DNA of 64,000 bases from Haladaptatus pallidirubidus (GTDB lineage: Archaea > Halobacteriota > Halobacteria > Halobacteriales > Haladaptataceae). The position numbers and the translations under genes were made by a program. The notes under the pieces are model-generated. The model was not told the DNA's origin, made no database searches, and saw only the letters and a list, made by a program, of their open reading frames with translations. This document shows, in pieces, positions 41,336 through 50,372 of the stretch. The DNA lies in the NCBI RefSeq assembly GCF_020700235.1, contig NZ_CP085301.1, forward strand, positions 744,001 to 808,000, read 5' to 3'. The number at the start of each line of letters is the position of its first letter. Within the stretch, counting starts at the first letter, position 1.

Positions 41336-42409
41336 TCAGCCGACGAGGTACTCCCACGTCACGGGACCAACGACGCCGTCGACCGCGATTCCGCTCGCGC
41401 TCTGGAAGGATTCGACCGCACCCTGCGTTTCCGGCCCGAAGATGCCATCGACTGCGATGCTGTAACCGTGTTTGTAGTTGAGGCTGTCCTGTGCGGCGCG
41501 GACGGCTTGATTCTCGTCGCCGTTGCTGACGGTGACGACGAGTTCGCCCCACGTGTTCGGACCGACGACGCCGTCCACGGCGAGGCCGCGGTCGGATTGG
41601 AACTGCTCGATATTCGTCTGGACTTCCGATCCGTAGATGCCGTCGTGGTACTGAATCGGATAGCCGTTCGCTTCGAGGAGGTACTGGACGGTGTAGACGT
41701 CGCGCGCCGTGTCGCCGTTGGAGTAAATCGGCCACCCTGAGGTGCCGCCGTCGCCGTCGCCAGGGTCGCCGATAACGTCGCCGCCGACCAAGTCCATGAA
41801 GTGCTCCCAGTCGAACGTGTCGCCGGGGTCCACTTTGCCGTCGGTCGCGCCGGTACAGGTCGTGTTCGGAATCTGGTTGTGGCCGATGACGCCGCCCTCG
41901 CCGTCGTAGGTGTTACACGGCGCGAGGTCGTCGGTCGGGTGCTGTTTCGGAATGCCGTACTTGTCACAGACGTGCGCGACCGCCTCGGCGGTCTGCTCGT
42001 AGATGTTGTCGTTGAAATCCGTAACGTTTGCCGAGCCTTCGAGTTCGAAGTTGACGCCCGTATCGTTGTACGACCCGTCGCCGCCGTTCGTCCACGCGAT
42101 GTCGGAGACTTCGACCATCTGCATGATTTGACCGGGTTCGTTGCCGATGACGAAGTGGGAGCTGACGTTCGAGTCGGGGTTTTCGAACCAACTGTAGCCC
42201 GCCTCGTAACTTCCTTCGATGGTGTGGATGACGACCCAGCGAACGTCCGAGGCGGTTCGGTTCGCATCGGTGTAGTTGCTGTCGTGGGCCGGGTTCCACA
42301 CGTCGGTGACGCTCTCGTACGCGGATGCGGTGGACGCGGAACCGACGATTGCTCCGGCACCGATTGCGCCGGACGCGAGTTTTACGAATTTTCTTCTGGA
42401 TTTCTCCAT
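41336..42409 (-). CDS. Tat-exported N-acetylmuramoyl-L-alanine amidase-like protein with two PG-binding repeats
   Basis: This 357-residue protein has a Tat signal (SRRKFVKLASGAIGAGAIVG, cut near residue 30), then an Amidase_2 domain (residues about 55-205). The zinc ligands appear as His-62 (VVIHTIEG), His-177 (VIGHNQIP) and Asp-194 (KVDPGDTFDW), with the conserved TGVNFELEG. Two PG_binding_1-like repeats follow: DGIYGSEVQTNIEQFQSDRGLAVDGVVGPNTW and DGIFGPETQGAVESFQSASGIAVDGVVGPVTW. Haloarchaea have no murein, so the target is probably another organism's cell wall, or an unknown polymer. Confidence 0.92.
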   Translation of the reverse strand: MEKSRRKFVKLASGAIGAGAIVGSASTASAYESVTDVWNPAHDSNYTDANRTASDVRWVVIHTIEGSYEAGYSWFENPDSNVSSHFVIGNEPGQIMQMVEVSDIAWTNGGDGSYNDTGVNFELEGSANVTDFNDNIYEQTAEAVAHVCDKYGIPKQHPTDDLAPCNTYDGEGGVIGHNQIPNTTCTGATDGKVDPGDTFDWEHFMDLVGGDVIGDPGDGDGGTSGWPIYSNGDTARDVYTVQYLLEANGYPIQYHDGIYGSEVQTNIEQFQSDRGLAVDGVVGPNTWGELVVTVSNGDENQAVRAAQDSLNYKHGYSIAVDGIFGPETQGAVESFQSASGIAVDGVVGPVTWEYLVG

Positions 42410-42544
42410 GGTTTAATCACTGAATGGGATAGGAAAAATTTTTCCCGAGTAAATGGAAAAATCTCGCGGAGAGGAATGTTACGAGGGATAGAACGTTGGT
42501 TCGCGGCTAGTCGCGAATCGATAACCGGTTATTCGCCGACCGAA

Positions 42545-43615
42545 TCAGTCGGCGATGACGAGTCGCTTTCGGGGTGCCATCGAAAGCACGTCGTCGAAGA
42601 AATCGAAGGTGTCGTGCGGGCCGGGGTTAGCTTCGGGGTGGTACTGGCGCGTGATGACGGATAGGTCGTCGTTCTCCAACCCTTCCGGGGTGTCGTCGTT
42701 GACGTTGATTTGCGTCACTTCAAGTTCGCCGGGGTCGGCGACGGTGTAGCCGTGGTTCTGCGTCGTCATAACGACTCGTCCCGATTCGAGGTCGAGAACC
42801 GGTTGGTTGACGCCGCGGTGTCCGAAGTCCATCTTCTCGGTGGTTCCGCCCAGCGCGCGGGCGATGATTTGCTGGCCGAGACAGATTCCCGCGAGCGGGA
42901 GTTCCCCGACGTAGGTTTCGACCAGTTCTTGTGCCGCTTCGAAGTTCGCAGGGTCGCCCGGACCGTTCGAAACGAACAACACGTCGGGGTCAACGTCTTC
43001 GACATCGTCTTCGGTCGCGTCGTGCGGAAGGACGTGGACATCCGCGCCGCGTTCGACCAGCGCGTCGATGATGCTCCCCTTCGCGCCGCAGTCGACGAGC
43101 GCGACGGTTGTGTCGTCGTCCGCGTCCTCGCCGAGGTGAATCTCTCGCTCGTGGACGCTGACCTGCGCGCCGATGTCGTGGTGGTCGCTCATGCCCGGAC
43201 AGCGTTCGAGTTCCGCGAGCGCGTCCTCGGGCGTGGCGTTCTCGCCGACCGCGATACCGCATTTCATCGCGCCCTGCTCTCGAATCCCGCCGACGAGGTC
43301 GCGCGTGTCGAGGTGGTCAACCGCGGGGACGCCTTCGGCTTCGAGCCACTCCACGACATCGTCGGTCAGTTCGCGCGCGACGACGGCGCGGGGGTGGACT
43401 CGGTCACTCTCGAAGCGTTCCTCTCGGACGCCGTAGTTTCCGATTAGTGGATACGAGAACGTCAAGACCTGTTCTTCGTAAGACGGGTCCGTGAGGCTCT
43501 CTTCGTATCCCGTGTATGCTGTTGTGAAAACCAGTTCTCCGCAAGCCGTACCCGGAACGCGACCACGGGCTTCCACCACATGGCCACCTTCCAGCGCGAC
43601 GTAGGCACCCGGCAT
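42545..43615 (-). CDS. carA: Carbamoyl-phosphate synthase small subunit (glutaminase)
   Basis: This 356-residue protein has the N-terminal CPSase small domain (AYVALEGGHVVEARGRV, LTFSYPLIGNYG) and the class I glutaminase domain with the nucleophile cysteine in AGICLGQQIIA and the His-Glu partners in QYHPEANPGP. The N-terminal ATG at 43615 is preferred over an ATG 4 codons upstream (43627) because the TATA-like TTTATTA at 43641-43647 places the start of transcription near 43615-43620 (leaderless). It is unlinked from carB and diverges from an Lrp-family regulator, with a TTACGA/TCGTAA palindrome between them. Confidence 0.95.
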   Translation of the reverse strand: MPGAYVALEGGHVVEARGRVPGTACGELVFTTAYTGYEESLTDPSYEEQVLTFSYPLIGNYGVREERFESDRVHPRAVVARELTDDVVEWLEAEGVPAVDHLDTRDLVGGIREQGAMKCGIAVGENATPEDALAELERCPGMSDHHDIGAQVSVHEREIHLGEDADDDTTVALVDCGAKGSIIDALVERGADVHVLPHDATEDDVEDVDPDVLFVSNGPGDPANFEAAQELVETYVGELPLAGICLGQQIIARALGGTTEKMDFGHRGVNQPVLDLESGRVVMTTQNHGYTVADPGELEVTQINVNDDTPEGLENDDLSVITRQYHPEANPGPHDTFDFFDDVLSMAPRKRLVIAD

Positions 43616-43640
43616 TACGAGATTCATATGGAATGTGGGC

Positions 43641-43647
43641 TAATAAA
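43641..43647 (-). promoter_or_regulatory. carA TATA box
   Basis: TTTATTA on the minus strand, 26-32 nt before the preferred carA ATG (43615), as expected for a leaderless transcript. Confidence 0.55.
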
Positions 43648-43666
43648 CCTTGCTTTCGAAACATTG

Positions 43667-43681
43667 TTACGATATTCGTAA
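43667..43681. promoter_or_regulatory. Candidate Lrp operator: perfect palindrome TTACGATATTCGTAA
   Basis: Perfect 15-bp inverted repeat (6-bp arms TTACGA and TCGTAA around TAT) in the divergent carA-Lrp intergenic region, 20 nt upstream of the carA TATA box and 36 nt before the regulator ATG. It is a likely binding site of the neighbouring Lrp-family protein. The same half-sites recur at the carB promoter. Confidence 0.6.
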
Positions 43682-43717
43682 TCATCAAGTAGCAGGCCCG
43701 ATTAGGTGCTAATCTCC

Positions 43718-44131
43718 ATGGACGCACTCGACCGACAGATACTGAATCTCCTCCGGCGGGACGCCCGCACGCCCTACACGGAGATAGCCGAGGAGGTCGG
43801 AACTTCGGAAGGAACGGTTCGAAACCGAGTCGAACGGATGACCGAAAACGACGTTATCGAGCGGTTCACCGTCACGACCCACACTGGGAACGTGAAGGCA
43901 ATGATAGAAATCGGCGTGGACGTGGCCGTTGATACCACGCAGATGTCCGACCGACTCGCGGAGTGGGAGCAGGTGGACTTCGTTTGGCAAGTTAGCGGCG
44001 AAGACGACATCGTACTCATCGTGGACGCCGCCGACACGCAAGGCGTGAATCAACTCATCACTCGCGCACGTGAGCTGGAAGAGGTCGTGAGTACCAAAAC
44101 GAGACTGATTCTGGACGAACGGCTCGGATAA
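43718..44131 (+). CDS. Lrp/AsnC family transcriptional regulator
   Basis: This 137-residue protein has an N-terminal HTH (MDALDRQILNLLRRDARTPYTEIAEEVGTSEGTVRNRVERM, residues 1-41) and a C-terminal RAM ligand-binding domain (GVDVAVDTTQMSDRLAEW, QVSGEDDIVLIVDAADTQGV), as in Lrp/AsnC regulators that sense amino acids. It diverges from carA, and I recall the same pairing in other haloarchaea, which suggests control of carbamoyl phosphate synthesis. The ATG at 43718 is the conserved start. Confidence 0.93.
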   Translation: MDALDRQILNLLRRDARTPYTEIAEEVGTSEGTVRNRVERMTENDVIERFTVTTHTGNVKAMIEIGVDVAVDTTQMSDRLAEWEQVDFVWQVSGEDDIVLIVDAADTQGVNQLITRARELEEVVSTKTRLILDERLG

Positions 44132-44262
44132 ATCCTCATCCGAGAGCGATGTGCGAGGACTGAAATCGTATCTCGACGGGGAAGCGTGGTTTACCGCACC
44201 TGTTCGCCAGTCATCTCCCAGCACCCGCAACCATATACGTCAGATAGTTACAACATCAAAAC

Positions 44263-44493
44263 ATGGAGTTCGAAACGAACGTCGGCGGAATCGACCGCAT
44301 CATCAGAGGTGTCTCCGGAATCTGGTTCATCGCCGTAGCAATCTCCGCCTTGCTCGATGACCGACGCACGACAGCTGTAATCATGGCTATCGCAGGGGCG
44401 GGATTACTGCGCAATGCGCAAGCCCAACACTGCGGCGGAAACGCATTGCTCGGCATCGATACGACCACGTCAGAGTCTTGCTCGCGGGAGTAA
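44263..44493 (+). CDS. YgaP-like DUF2892 membrane protein
   Basis: This 76-residue protein is of the DUF2892 family: FETNVGGIDRIIRGVSGIWFIAVAISALLD and TTAVIMAIAGAGLLRNAQAQHCGGNALLGID. Two membrane helices are visible, with a Cys in the second loop as in YgaP-type rhodanese partners. Members form dimeric membrane proteins linked to sulfur chemistry, but no rhodanese domain is fused here. It stands alone between the Lrp gene and a PHP gene on the opposite strand. Confidence 0.8.
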   Translation: MEFETNVGGIDRIIRGVSGIWFIAVAISALLDDRRTTAVIMAIAGAGLLRNAQAQHCGGNALLGIDTTTSESCSRE

Positions 44494-44503
44494 GCCCAAC
44501 CAA

Positions 44504-45208
44504 TCAATCCTCGGGTTGCGGCGGGTCGCCCACGCCCGGTGACTCCTCCTTCGGGCGATAGAGATTATCCTTCCCTTCGTGGATTTTTCGGTACAGTCGT
44601 CGAACGCCTTGGTCGAGTGTGCCGCGTCGAACTCGCGGTTCGACGCGGCCGTCGCGAATCGCCTCGACGACGCTTCCGGGCGTGAGGACGTCCGCGTCCA
44701 CGAGCGTGTAGGCCCGCCCGACTTCGACCGGATAGTGGGCGTCGCTGCCGCCGACCAGCGGGAGGCCATTGCGTCCCGCGAGGGTTCGCACCCACTCCTC
44801 GGTTCGCGGGTGTTTGCCGTTCACCTCGATTGCGTCGAAGTCGGCATCCACGTCGCGCACCGTGCTGTTGCGGTAGGGGTGCGCGACAATGGCCGCACAC
44901 CCTCGTTCGTGGGCCATTTCGACTACCTCGTGAGGAGTCAACGTTCCGGGTTCCGTCTTCGTCGGCGGGTCGGGACCGACGACGAGGATGTGCCCCTTCG
45001 TCGTCGAAATCTCGATACCCGGAATCGTCTCGACTGTGAGTCCTCCGAACTGACGGTAGTAGTCGTGATTCGTCAGCGCGACGCCGTCCAAGTCGCGGTA
45101 GCGCGCCCCCAGCGTGAGGAGTCTGACGCCGATGGGGTCGAACAGTTCCGCGGCCCGCTCGTGGCCGTGGAAGAAACGTGTATGGGCGTGAAGATCGATA
45201 GCGAACAC
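44504..45208 (-). CDS. PHP domain phosphoesterase-like protein
   Basis: This 234-residue PHP family metal-dependent hydrolase opens MFAIDLHAHTRFFHGHERAA (first metal His pair), then LTNHDYY, the IPGIEISTTKGHILVVG strand, AAIVAHPYRN and VGGSDAHYPVEVGRAYT. All expected metal ligands (His, Asp, Glu) are visible. Such proteins are phosphoesterases, including histidinol-phosphatase-like and nucleoside-phosphate hydrolases. No pathway partner is adjacent, so the substrate is open. Confidence 0.92.
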   Translation of the reverse strand: MFAIDLHAHTRFFHGHERAAELFDPIGVRLLTLGARYRDLDGVALTNHDYYRQFGGLTVETIPGIEISTTKGHILVVGPDPPTKTEPGTLTPHEVVEMAHERGCAAIVAHPYRNSTVRDVDADFDAIEVNGKHPRTEEWVRTLAGRNGLPLVGGSDAHYPVEVGRAYTLVDADVLTPGSVVEAIRDGRVEPRVRRGTLDQGVRRLYRKIHEGKDNLYRPKEESPGVGDPPQPED

Positions 45209-45261
45209 GTCCTAAATACATTGCCGACAGACCTTTGGTTTTTCCGCCGGAATTCCATTAC

Positions 45262-46242
45262 ATGGATGCCGACGAGGCGGGAACTGCGGGTGACCTCGCG
45301 GCGACGAACGGCATGGAGTACGAGCGCGTCGTCGTACTGAACCCCGTCAGTGGCGACGGTGGCCACGCCGAGGAAGTTCGAGAACTTGCCGCGGAACACG
45401 AGTTTACGATTCTCGAAACGCGCGAGGAAGGCGACGCCATCGAGTTCGCCGAGCAAGCCGCCGAAAACGGGGCGTCGATGGTGGCCGCCGCAGGGGGCGA
45501 CGGAACGTTAAACGAGGTCGTTCGCGGCCTCGTTTCGGCGGACGCGCTGGATTCGGTGACGTTCGGCGTGATTCCGGCCGGAACCGGCAACAACTTCGCC
45601 GGAAACATCGGCGTAACGAGTATCGAACAGTCGTTCGAAATACTCGACGCCGGCGAGCGACGGCGAATCGACCTCGGAACGGCAAACGGCCGGGAGTTCA
45701 TCAACTCCTGTGTCGGCGGCCTTACCGCGGATGCGAGCGTCGAAACCGACTCCGAGCAGAAAGAGCGCCTCGGCGTCCTCGCCTACGTCGTGAACACGCT
45801 CCAGTTGATGGCCGATTTCGACGGCGTTCCGCTGACGGTCAAGGCCTCCTCGGAAGGCGAAGTGTCGTGGTCGGGCGACGCCGTCTTCGTCCTCGTCGGA
45901 AACGGACGACGATTTCCCGCGAAGGGGCGCACGCAGGCTAACATGGAAGACGGTCTGCTCAACGTCACCATCATCGAGGAGATGCCCGCTCCGAATCTCG
46001 TGGGAGAAGCTCTCCTTCAACGCGTGTTCGGCGCGGAATCGGATAACGTCACGCACCTCCACGCGCCAACGGTGGACATCGATATCCACCGCGACAAACC
46101 GGTTCAGTTCAGTCTCGACGGTGAGATGGGTGAATGGGACGACCTGACGCTCGGCGTGATGCCGCGCGCGCTGGAGTTGCCCGTCGGTCCGGAGTACGAA
46201 CCGATTCCCGGCGACGAGACGGACGGCGGAAGCGGATTCTAA
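45262..46242 (+). CDS. Diacylglycerol kinase / lipid kinase (YegS/BmrU family)
   Basis: This 326-residue DAGK-like protein has the ATP-binding LNPVSGDGGHAEEVRELA, the signature AAGGDGTLNEVVRGL, PAGTGNNFAGNIG and the C-terminal beta-sandwich ending VQFSLDGEMGEWDDL. It phosphorylates a lipid or sphingoid-like substrate on the inner membrane face. The ATG at 45262 (MDADEAGTAGDL) is chosen; it begins 53 nt after the divergent PHP start. Lipid kinases of this type in haloarchaea may act in phospholipid turnover. Confidence 0.9.
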   Translation: MDADEAGTAGDLAATNGMEYERVVVLNPVSGDGGHAEEVRELAAEHEFTILETREEGDAIEFAEQAAENGASMVAAAGGDGTLNEVVRGLVSADALDSVTFGVIPAGTGNNFAGNIGVTSIEQSFEILDAGERRRIDLGTANGREFINSCVGGLTADASVETDSEQKERLGVLAYVVNTLQLMADFDGVPLTVKASSEGEVSWSGDAVFVLVGNGRRFPAKGRTQANMEDGLLNVTIIEEMPAPNLVGEALLQRVFGAESDNVTHLHAPTVDIDIHRDKPVQFSLDGEMGEWDDLTLGVMPRALELPVGPEYEPIPGDETDGGSGF

Positions 46243-46435
46243 GGCGAGTTCTCGCCCAACCTCGGTGAGCGACAGCCGCAGTGGCTAGGCGTAGCAGTCA
46301 TTATAGTCCCGACCTTCGTCGCGCTACGTCATCGGAATCAATGGCACTCTCGAGAAAACGGATGAAACGCGCTCACGCAACGCACGCCTCGTTAGAATCG
46401 ACAGACCCTTTCGCGCGAGTATCCGACCCACGTGC

Positions 46436-46909
46436 ATGAGCACGATTCGGGTCGTCTGGGGAACCGCGAGCGGGCCGACGAAGATGTCGTCCTACGACGC
46501 GGCGCTCGCAGCGGCGAACGTCCACAACTACAACCTCGTCTCCGTCTCGTCTGTCATTCCCGCCGACGCGTCGGTCGAAGCGGTCGGCACCGCACCCGAC
46601 CTCGGCCCGGCAGGAAATCGGTTGACCGTGGTGGAAGCGCGGGCGACGCGACCCGGGCCGGGCCACGTTTCCGCAGGGCTAGGGTGGACCGAAAGCGATG
46701 GCGCAGGGCTGTTTTACGAGGCCGCGGGTGAAACCGACGCGAGCGAAATCGAGGAGAGAGTTCGCGCCGGATTGGCGGCGGGGCGGGAGCTCCGCGACTG
46801 GGAGTTCTCGGACGAAGCGGTGAAAACGGTAACCGAGGACGCGGAACCCGGCACATACGTTACGGCAGTTGTCCTCGCGGTGTACGGCGAAAGCGAGCCG
46901 ATTTGTTAG
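46436..46909 (+). CDS. pdaD: Pyruvoyl-dependent arginine decarboxylase
   Basis: This 157-residue proenzyme of the PvlArgDC family decarboxylates arginine to agmatine, the precursor of agmatidine in the wobble position of archaeal tRNA-Ile2 and of polyamines. The autocleavage region NLVSVSSVIPADASVE has the Ser-Ser that would generate the pyruvoyl group. GPAGNRLTVVEARATRPGPGHVSAGLGW and the acidic GLFYEAAG follow. The ATG at 46436 gives the usual beta-chain start (MSTIRVVWGTASGPTK). It is monocistronic in context. Confidence 0.92.
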   Translation: MSTIRVVWGTASGPTKMSSYDAALAAANVHNYNLVSVSSVIPADASVEAVGTAPDLGPAGNRLTVVEARATRPGPGHVSAGLGWTESDGAGLFYEAAGETDASEIEERVRAGLAAGRELRDWEFSDEAVKTVTEDAEPGTYVTAVVLAVYGESEPIC

Positions 46910-46966
46910 TTTCCGGGGACGACGGGTTTATACGGCGGACAACCTTATCAAAGAGTAGCAGACCGC

Positions 46967-47359
46967 ATGAATGGAAATACTCCCTACGCTGGTACACCCG
47001 ACGTGACGCAGGCCGGACAGCGTGCGTCTGCCGATGTTGTCGAACTCTCTTCCGAACAAACGCGCGCGCTTCGAGACAGCGTGGCCGACATCGCCACGCT
47101 GACTCGACAGTTTCTCCCCGACGAGTACGTCATTGGGTCGCAGGTTACGAACGGTCTGACCGGGCCACAAGCGACCGTCTCGGTTCAACCGCCGGTCGGC
47201 CACATCGTCAGCGCTGGATTCGAACCCGACGACGACGACCTCGATGACGAACTCATCGACGCAGAAGAACGCGACGAAGTCGCCCGTGGACTGGCCGCTA
47301 GTGCCGTGCTTCAGGTAAAACAGGCAGTCGAAGACCAGATTACACCGACCGCCCGGTAG
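46967..47359 (+). CDS. Conserved haloarchaeal protein (DUF5811-like)
   Basis: This 130-residue acidic soluble protein has conserved segments MNGNTPYAGTPDVTQAGQRASADVVELSSEQTRALRDSVADIATLTRQFLPDEYV and GPQATVSVQPPVGHIVSAGFEPD. It matches my memory of DUF5811, a haloarchaeal family of unknown function. It overlaps the 3' end of the convergent small membrane gene by 20 nt. Confidence 0.7.
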   Translation: MNGNTPYAGTPDVTQAGQRASADVVELSSEQTRALRDSVADIATLTRQFLPDEYVIGSQVTNGLTGPQATVSVQPPVGHIVSAGFEPDDDDLDDELIDAEERDEVARGLAASAVLQVKQAVEDQITPTAR

Positions 47360-47567
47360 GCGGTCGGTTGAACAGTGCGTCGGCTATCGTGATCGCCGAC
47401 GCGAGGCCCGCCAGCATGATACCGACGTTCATCGGTACCGAACCCATCGTACTAACGACGAAACCGCTCATCAGTATCACCGGAAGGACGAGCAACACGA
47501 GGTCGTAGTACGAAATTGACCACTGAGCGATGCCACTCCGGTATCGGCTACGTACGCTCATATTCAT
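47340..47567 (-). CDS. Small haloarchaeal membrane protein
   Basis: This 75-residue protein has two membrane helices (YDLVLLVLPVILMSGFVVSTMG and VGIMLAGLASAITIADALF) and a basic N-terminus (NMSVRSRYRSG). It overlaps the convergent DUF5811-like gene tail to tail. Positively charged cytoplasmic ends suggest a two-helix hairpin. Function is unknown. Confidence 0.65.
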   Translation of the reverse strand: MNMSVRSRYRSGIAQWSISYYDLVLLVLPVILMSGFVVSTMGSVPMNVGIMLAGLASAITIADALFNRPPTGRSV

Positions 47568-47604
47568 CCCTCCATCATACGGCTAGGTCGTGAGGGACTA
47601 AAAA

Positions 47605-49410
47605 TTACTTGCCCCAGAAGGGGTCGCGTTTTCTCTGTTTGTCGAGATACATCCGGAGCGCTTCGAGTTCGTCGCCCGGAATATCGTCGGAGAGTTCTTG
47701 TTCTAAAATCTTGGCGTGTTTTTCGGGCAGGTCAATCCACAGTTCGTCGCCCTCCTCGATTTGCCGACCCACCGTTGGCCCGTCGATGGCGACGCTGACC
47801 CGCGTTCCTGCGCGGGCCTCGTCCACGTCGTCTCCCTGCTCCTGAATCCCTTTGATGGTGCCGACGCGCTTCGGTTCGTTGCCGTCGAACTTGGCGACGA
47901 AGGAATTGTTTTTCACGGTTCCGGACAGAACCTCGACGCCGACCACCGCGGGGTTGTTCTGTCGGAACACGTGGTCTTGCAAAATTTGGAATCGGGACGG
48001 GCGGGTGATGTTGTCGAGGACGGTCTGTTGCTGGGCGCGCTCCATCTCGTCCACGTACTCTTCGTACTCCTCGATGAGTTGGTAGATAACGTCGCTGTCG
48101 AACAGTCGAACGTCCCGCTGTTCCGCTTCGTCCGCGGCCTCGGCGAGCGTATCGACGTTGAACGCCAGAATTGTCCGGTGTTTCTGCTCGTCGGCAGTCG
48201 TCGCAAATCGAATGTCGCGCGGCGCAACGTCGCCGACTTCGGCGAGCATGACCGGAATCTCTTCTTCTTTGAGCGTGCTCACCATCGCTTCGAGACTTCC
48301 GAGCGTGTCGGCTTTCACGACGACGCCCTCTTCCGCCGTACTGACCTCGACTTCCGCGAGTTCCGCCTCGACCTCCTCGATAACGTCGTCGATTTCGCGG
48401 TCGCGGACGACGCGGACGGGTGCACCAGCCATCGCATCGCCGAGGTCGGGGGCGGCAATTTTCACACCGGCGGCGGCACCGATGGAATCCACCTTCTCGA
48501 ATCGGTCTTCGGTTCGAATTTCGGCGAGGGGGCGCGGTTTCAACAACGCTCGGACGTCCGTGACGATTGGCTCGTTCTTCCCGCCAACGACGACAGTTTC
48601 GTCGGCACCGACGGTGCCGTCGTACAGCACCACGTCGAGCGTCGTCCCGAATCCTTTCTCCTCTTTGACTTCGAGGACGGTTCCCGCGCCCGGCCCGGTC
48701 ACGTCGATTTCCATGTCCTCGCGCATGTAGCGCTGTGCCAGTCCCATCAGCACGGTGAGCAAGTCGGGGACGCCTTCGCCCGTCTCCGCGCTGACCGGAA
48801 CCACGCCGACGTTGTTCTGGAAGTTTTGCACCCGCCAATACAGGTCGGCCGAAAAGCCGGCGTCGCTGAGTTCGCCGATGAGTTCGTAGAGGTTCTGGTC
48901 GAGCATCGAGCGAGCGCGCTCGCTCTGTGCGTCGTAGGTACCCTGAATCGGAGAGTCAGGGTTTGGATTCCACCCCGGCGTCGTGTCGATTTTGTTCGCC
49001 GCGACGACGAACGGAGTCTGTGACTGCGCGAGGATGTTTATCGCTTCCTCGGTTTGCGGCTGAAAGCCGTCGTTTACGTCGACGACGAGGATTGCGATGT
49101 CCGCCAGCGCACCACCGCGCGACCGGAGGGTCGTAAACGAGTGGTGGCCCGGCGTGTCGATGAACAGCAGCCCCGGCAGGTCGAAGTCGTCTGGATTGAC
49201 GAGTTTCCCTGCGACTTTCGACACGATGTCGAGTGGCACTGCCGTCGCACCGATGTGTTGTGTGATTGCGCCCGCTTCGCCTTCTATCACCGTCGAACCG
49301 CGGATTTTGTCGAGCAGGCTGGTTTTGCCGTGGTCAACGTGTCCAAGGACTGCGACGATGGGAGTTCTGAGAGACGGGGTTTCCGCCTCGTGTGAATCTG
49401 TGTCCGACAT
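47605..49410 (-). CDS. infB: Translation initiation factor IF-2 (archaeal aIF5B)
   Basis: This 601-residue translational GTPase promotes subunit joining and initiator tRNA positioning. GTPase motifs are visible: G1 [10 protein letters not shown]3 [13 protein letters not shown]4 [10 protein letters not shown], and a conserved switch ([13 protein letters not shown]). Domains II-IV follow, with [17 protein letters not shown] at the end. The ATG at 49410 ([27 protein letters not shown]) is preferred over an upstream start. It diverges from a PRC-barrel-nob1 operon, a translation-related cluster. Confidence 0.97.
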   Translation of the reverse strand: MSDTDSHEAETPSLRTPIVAVLGHVDHGKTSLLDKIRGSTVIEGEAGAITQHIGATAVPLDIVSKVAGKLVNPDDFDLPGLLFIDTPGHHSFTTLRSRGGALADIAILVVDVNDGFQPQTEEAINILAQSQTPFVVAANKIDTTPGWNPNPDSPIQGTYDAQSERARSMLDQNLYELIGELSDAGFSADLYWRVQNFQNNVGVVPVSAETGEGVPDLLTVLMGLAQRYMREDMEIDVTGPGAGTVLEVKEEKGFGTTLDVVLYDGTVGADETVVVGGKNEPIVTDVRALLKPRPLAEIRTEDRFEKVDSIGAAAGVKIAAPDLGDAMAGAPVRVVRDREIDDVIEEVEAELAEVEVSTAEEGVVVKADTLGSLEAMVSTLKEEEIPVMLAEVGDVAPRDIRFATTADEQKHRTILAFNVDTLAEAADEAEQRDVRLFDSDVIYQLIEEYEEYVDEMERAQQQTVLDNITRPSRFQILQDHVFRQNNPAVVGVEVLSGTVKNNSFVAKFDGNEPKRVGTIKGIQEQGDDVDEARAGTRVSVAIDGPTVGRQIEEGDELWIDLPEKHAKILEQELSDDIPGDELEALRMYLDKQRKRDPFWGK

Positions 49411-49625
49411 ACCTACCACCCGGGAGAAGTTCTTATCACAGAACAGCCCCGCACGGCATTTAACTCCATCGCCATGCGGGTGAGGTAACCAGACGCGTTC
49501 AATCGAACGTCCGCGTTTTGTGCGGACTTCCGATAAACAGGACGCACAGACTATCGGCTACACCGAAGACGGCCCGCTACAGCACCCCGTGGAGTTTATG
49601 TAGTAGCGGTCGGTAACCCCCAATT

Positions 49626-49871
49626 ATGTCGGACATACTCGCCGAGAATCTCTCAGGGAAGGCCGTCATGGGTTCGGACGGCACCGAGCTGGGGATGCTC
49701 TACAACATCACCATGAATTTGAAGACGGGAAAGCTATCCGGCCTCGTCGTCGAACCGGACGAACAGATAGACCCGAAGAACGTTGACCTCGAACTCGACG
49801 AGGACGGGCATTTCGAACTGCCCGTCAACAGGGTACAAGCAGTGAAAGATTACATCGTAGTTCAGCGGTAA
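49626..49871 (+). CDS. PRC-barrel domain protein
   Basis: This 81-residue protein consists of one PRC-barrel: SGKAVMGSDGTELGMLYNITMNLKTGKLSGLVVEP and VNRVQAVKDYIVVQR. PRC-barrels occur in RimM and in photosynthetic reaction centres, and stand-alone archaeal versions are linked to ribosome and RNA functions. Its TAA overlaps the nob1 ATG (TAATG), so they are translated together, suggesting a role in rRNA processing. Confidence 0.9.
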   Translation: MSDILAENLSGKAVMGSDGTELGMLYNITMNLKTGKLSGLVVEPDEQIDPKNVDLELDEDGHFELPVNRVQAVKDYIVVQR

Positions 49872-50329
49872 TGTACGTTTTAGACGCCTCAGCTTTTATC
49901 AACGAGTATCACACGACCGAACAGACAGCGTCCATTCCAATGGTACAAGAGGAGTTAGAGGGCGAACACGCCTTCCGATTCGACGCCATGGAAGGGTCAG
50001 GGATGCATATTCACCTCCCCCGCGACGACGCGGTCGAAAAAGTGCGCCGAGCCGCGAGCGAAACGGGCGATTTGGACGTCCTATCGATGACCGACATCCG
50101 ACTCATCGCGGCCACCTTCGAACTAGACGGAACGCTCGTCACGGACGATTACGCGATGCAAAACGTCGCCGACAGGATGGACGTTGCCGTCGACGTCATC
50201 GCGCAAGACGGCATCGAAGAACAGCGAAACTGGTCGTTCCAGTGTTCCGGCTGCGGTCGGGAGTTCGACGAGGAGAAAGACCGCTGTCCAATCTGTGGCA
50301 GTCCGCTGTCGCGGAAAAACCCCTCGTAA
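49871..50329 (+). CDS. nob1: rRNA maturation endonuclease Nob1
   Basis: This 152-residue protein has an N-terminal PIN domain (YVLDASAFINEYHT with the catalytic Asp, MTDIRLIAATFELDGTLVTDDYAMQNVA) and a C-terminal zinc ribbon (CSGCGREFDEEKDRCPICG). Nob1 cuts the 3' end of 16S rRNA during small-subunit maturation. The CxxC...CxxC zinc site is intact. It overlaps the PRC-barrel gene by 1 nt and diverges from the infB region, a conserved translation neighbourhood. Confidence 0.95.
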   Translation: MYVLDASAFINEYHTTEQTASIPMVQEELEGEHAFRFDAMEGSGMHIHLPRDDAVEKVRRAASETGDLDVLSMTDIRLIAATFELDGTLVTDDYAMQNVADRMDVAVDVIAQDGIEEQRNWSFQCSGCGREFDEEKDRCPICGSPLSRKNPS

Positions 50330-50372
50330 CCGGTATCGACGCGAGTAAAACTGACCAGCTATCGTAACTCGG

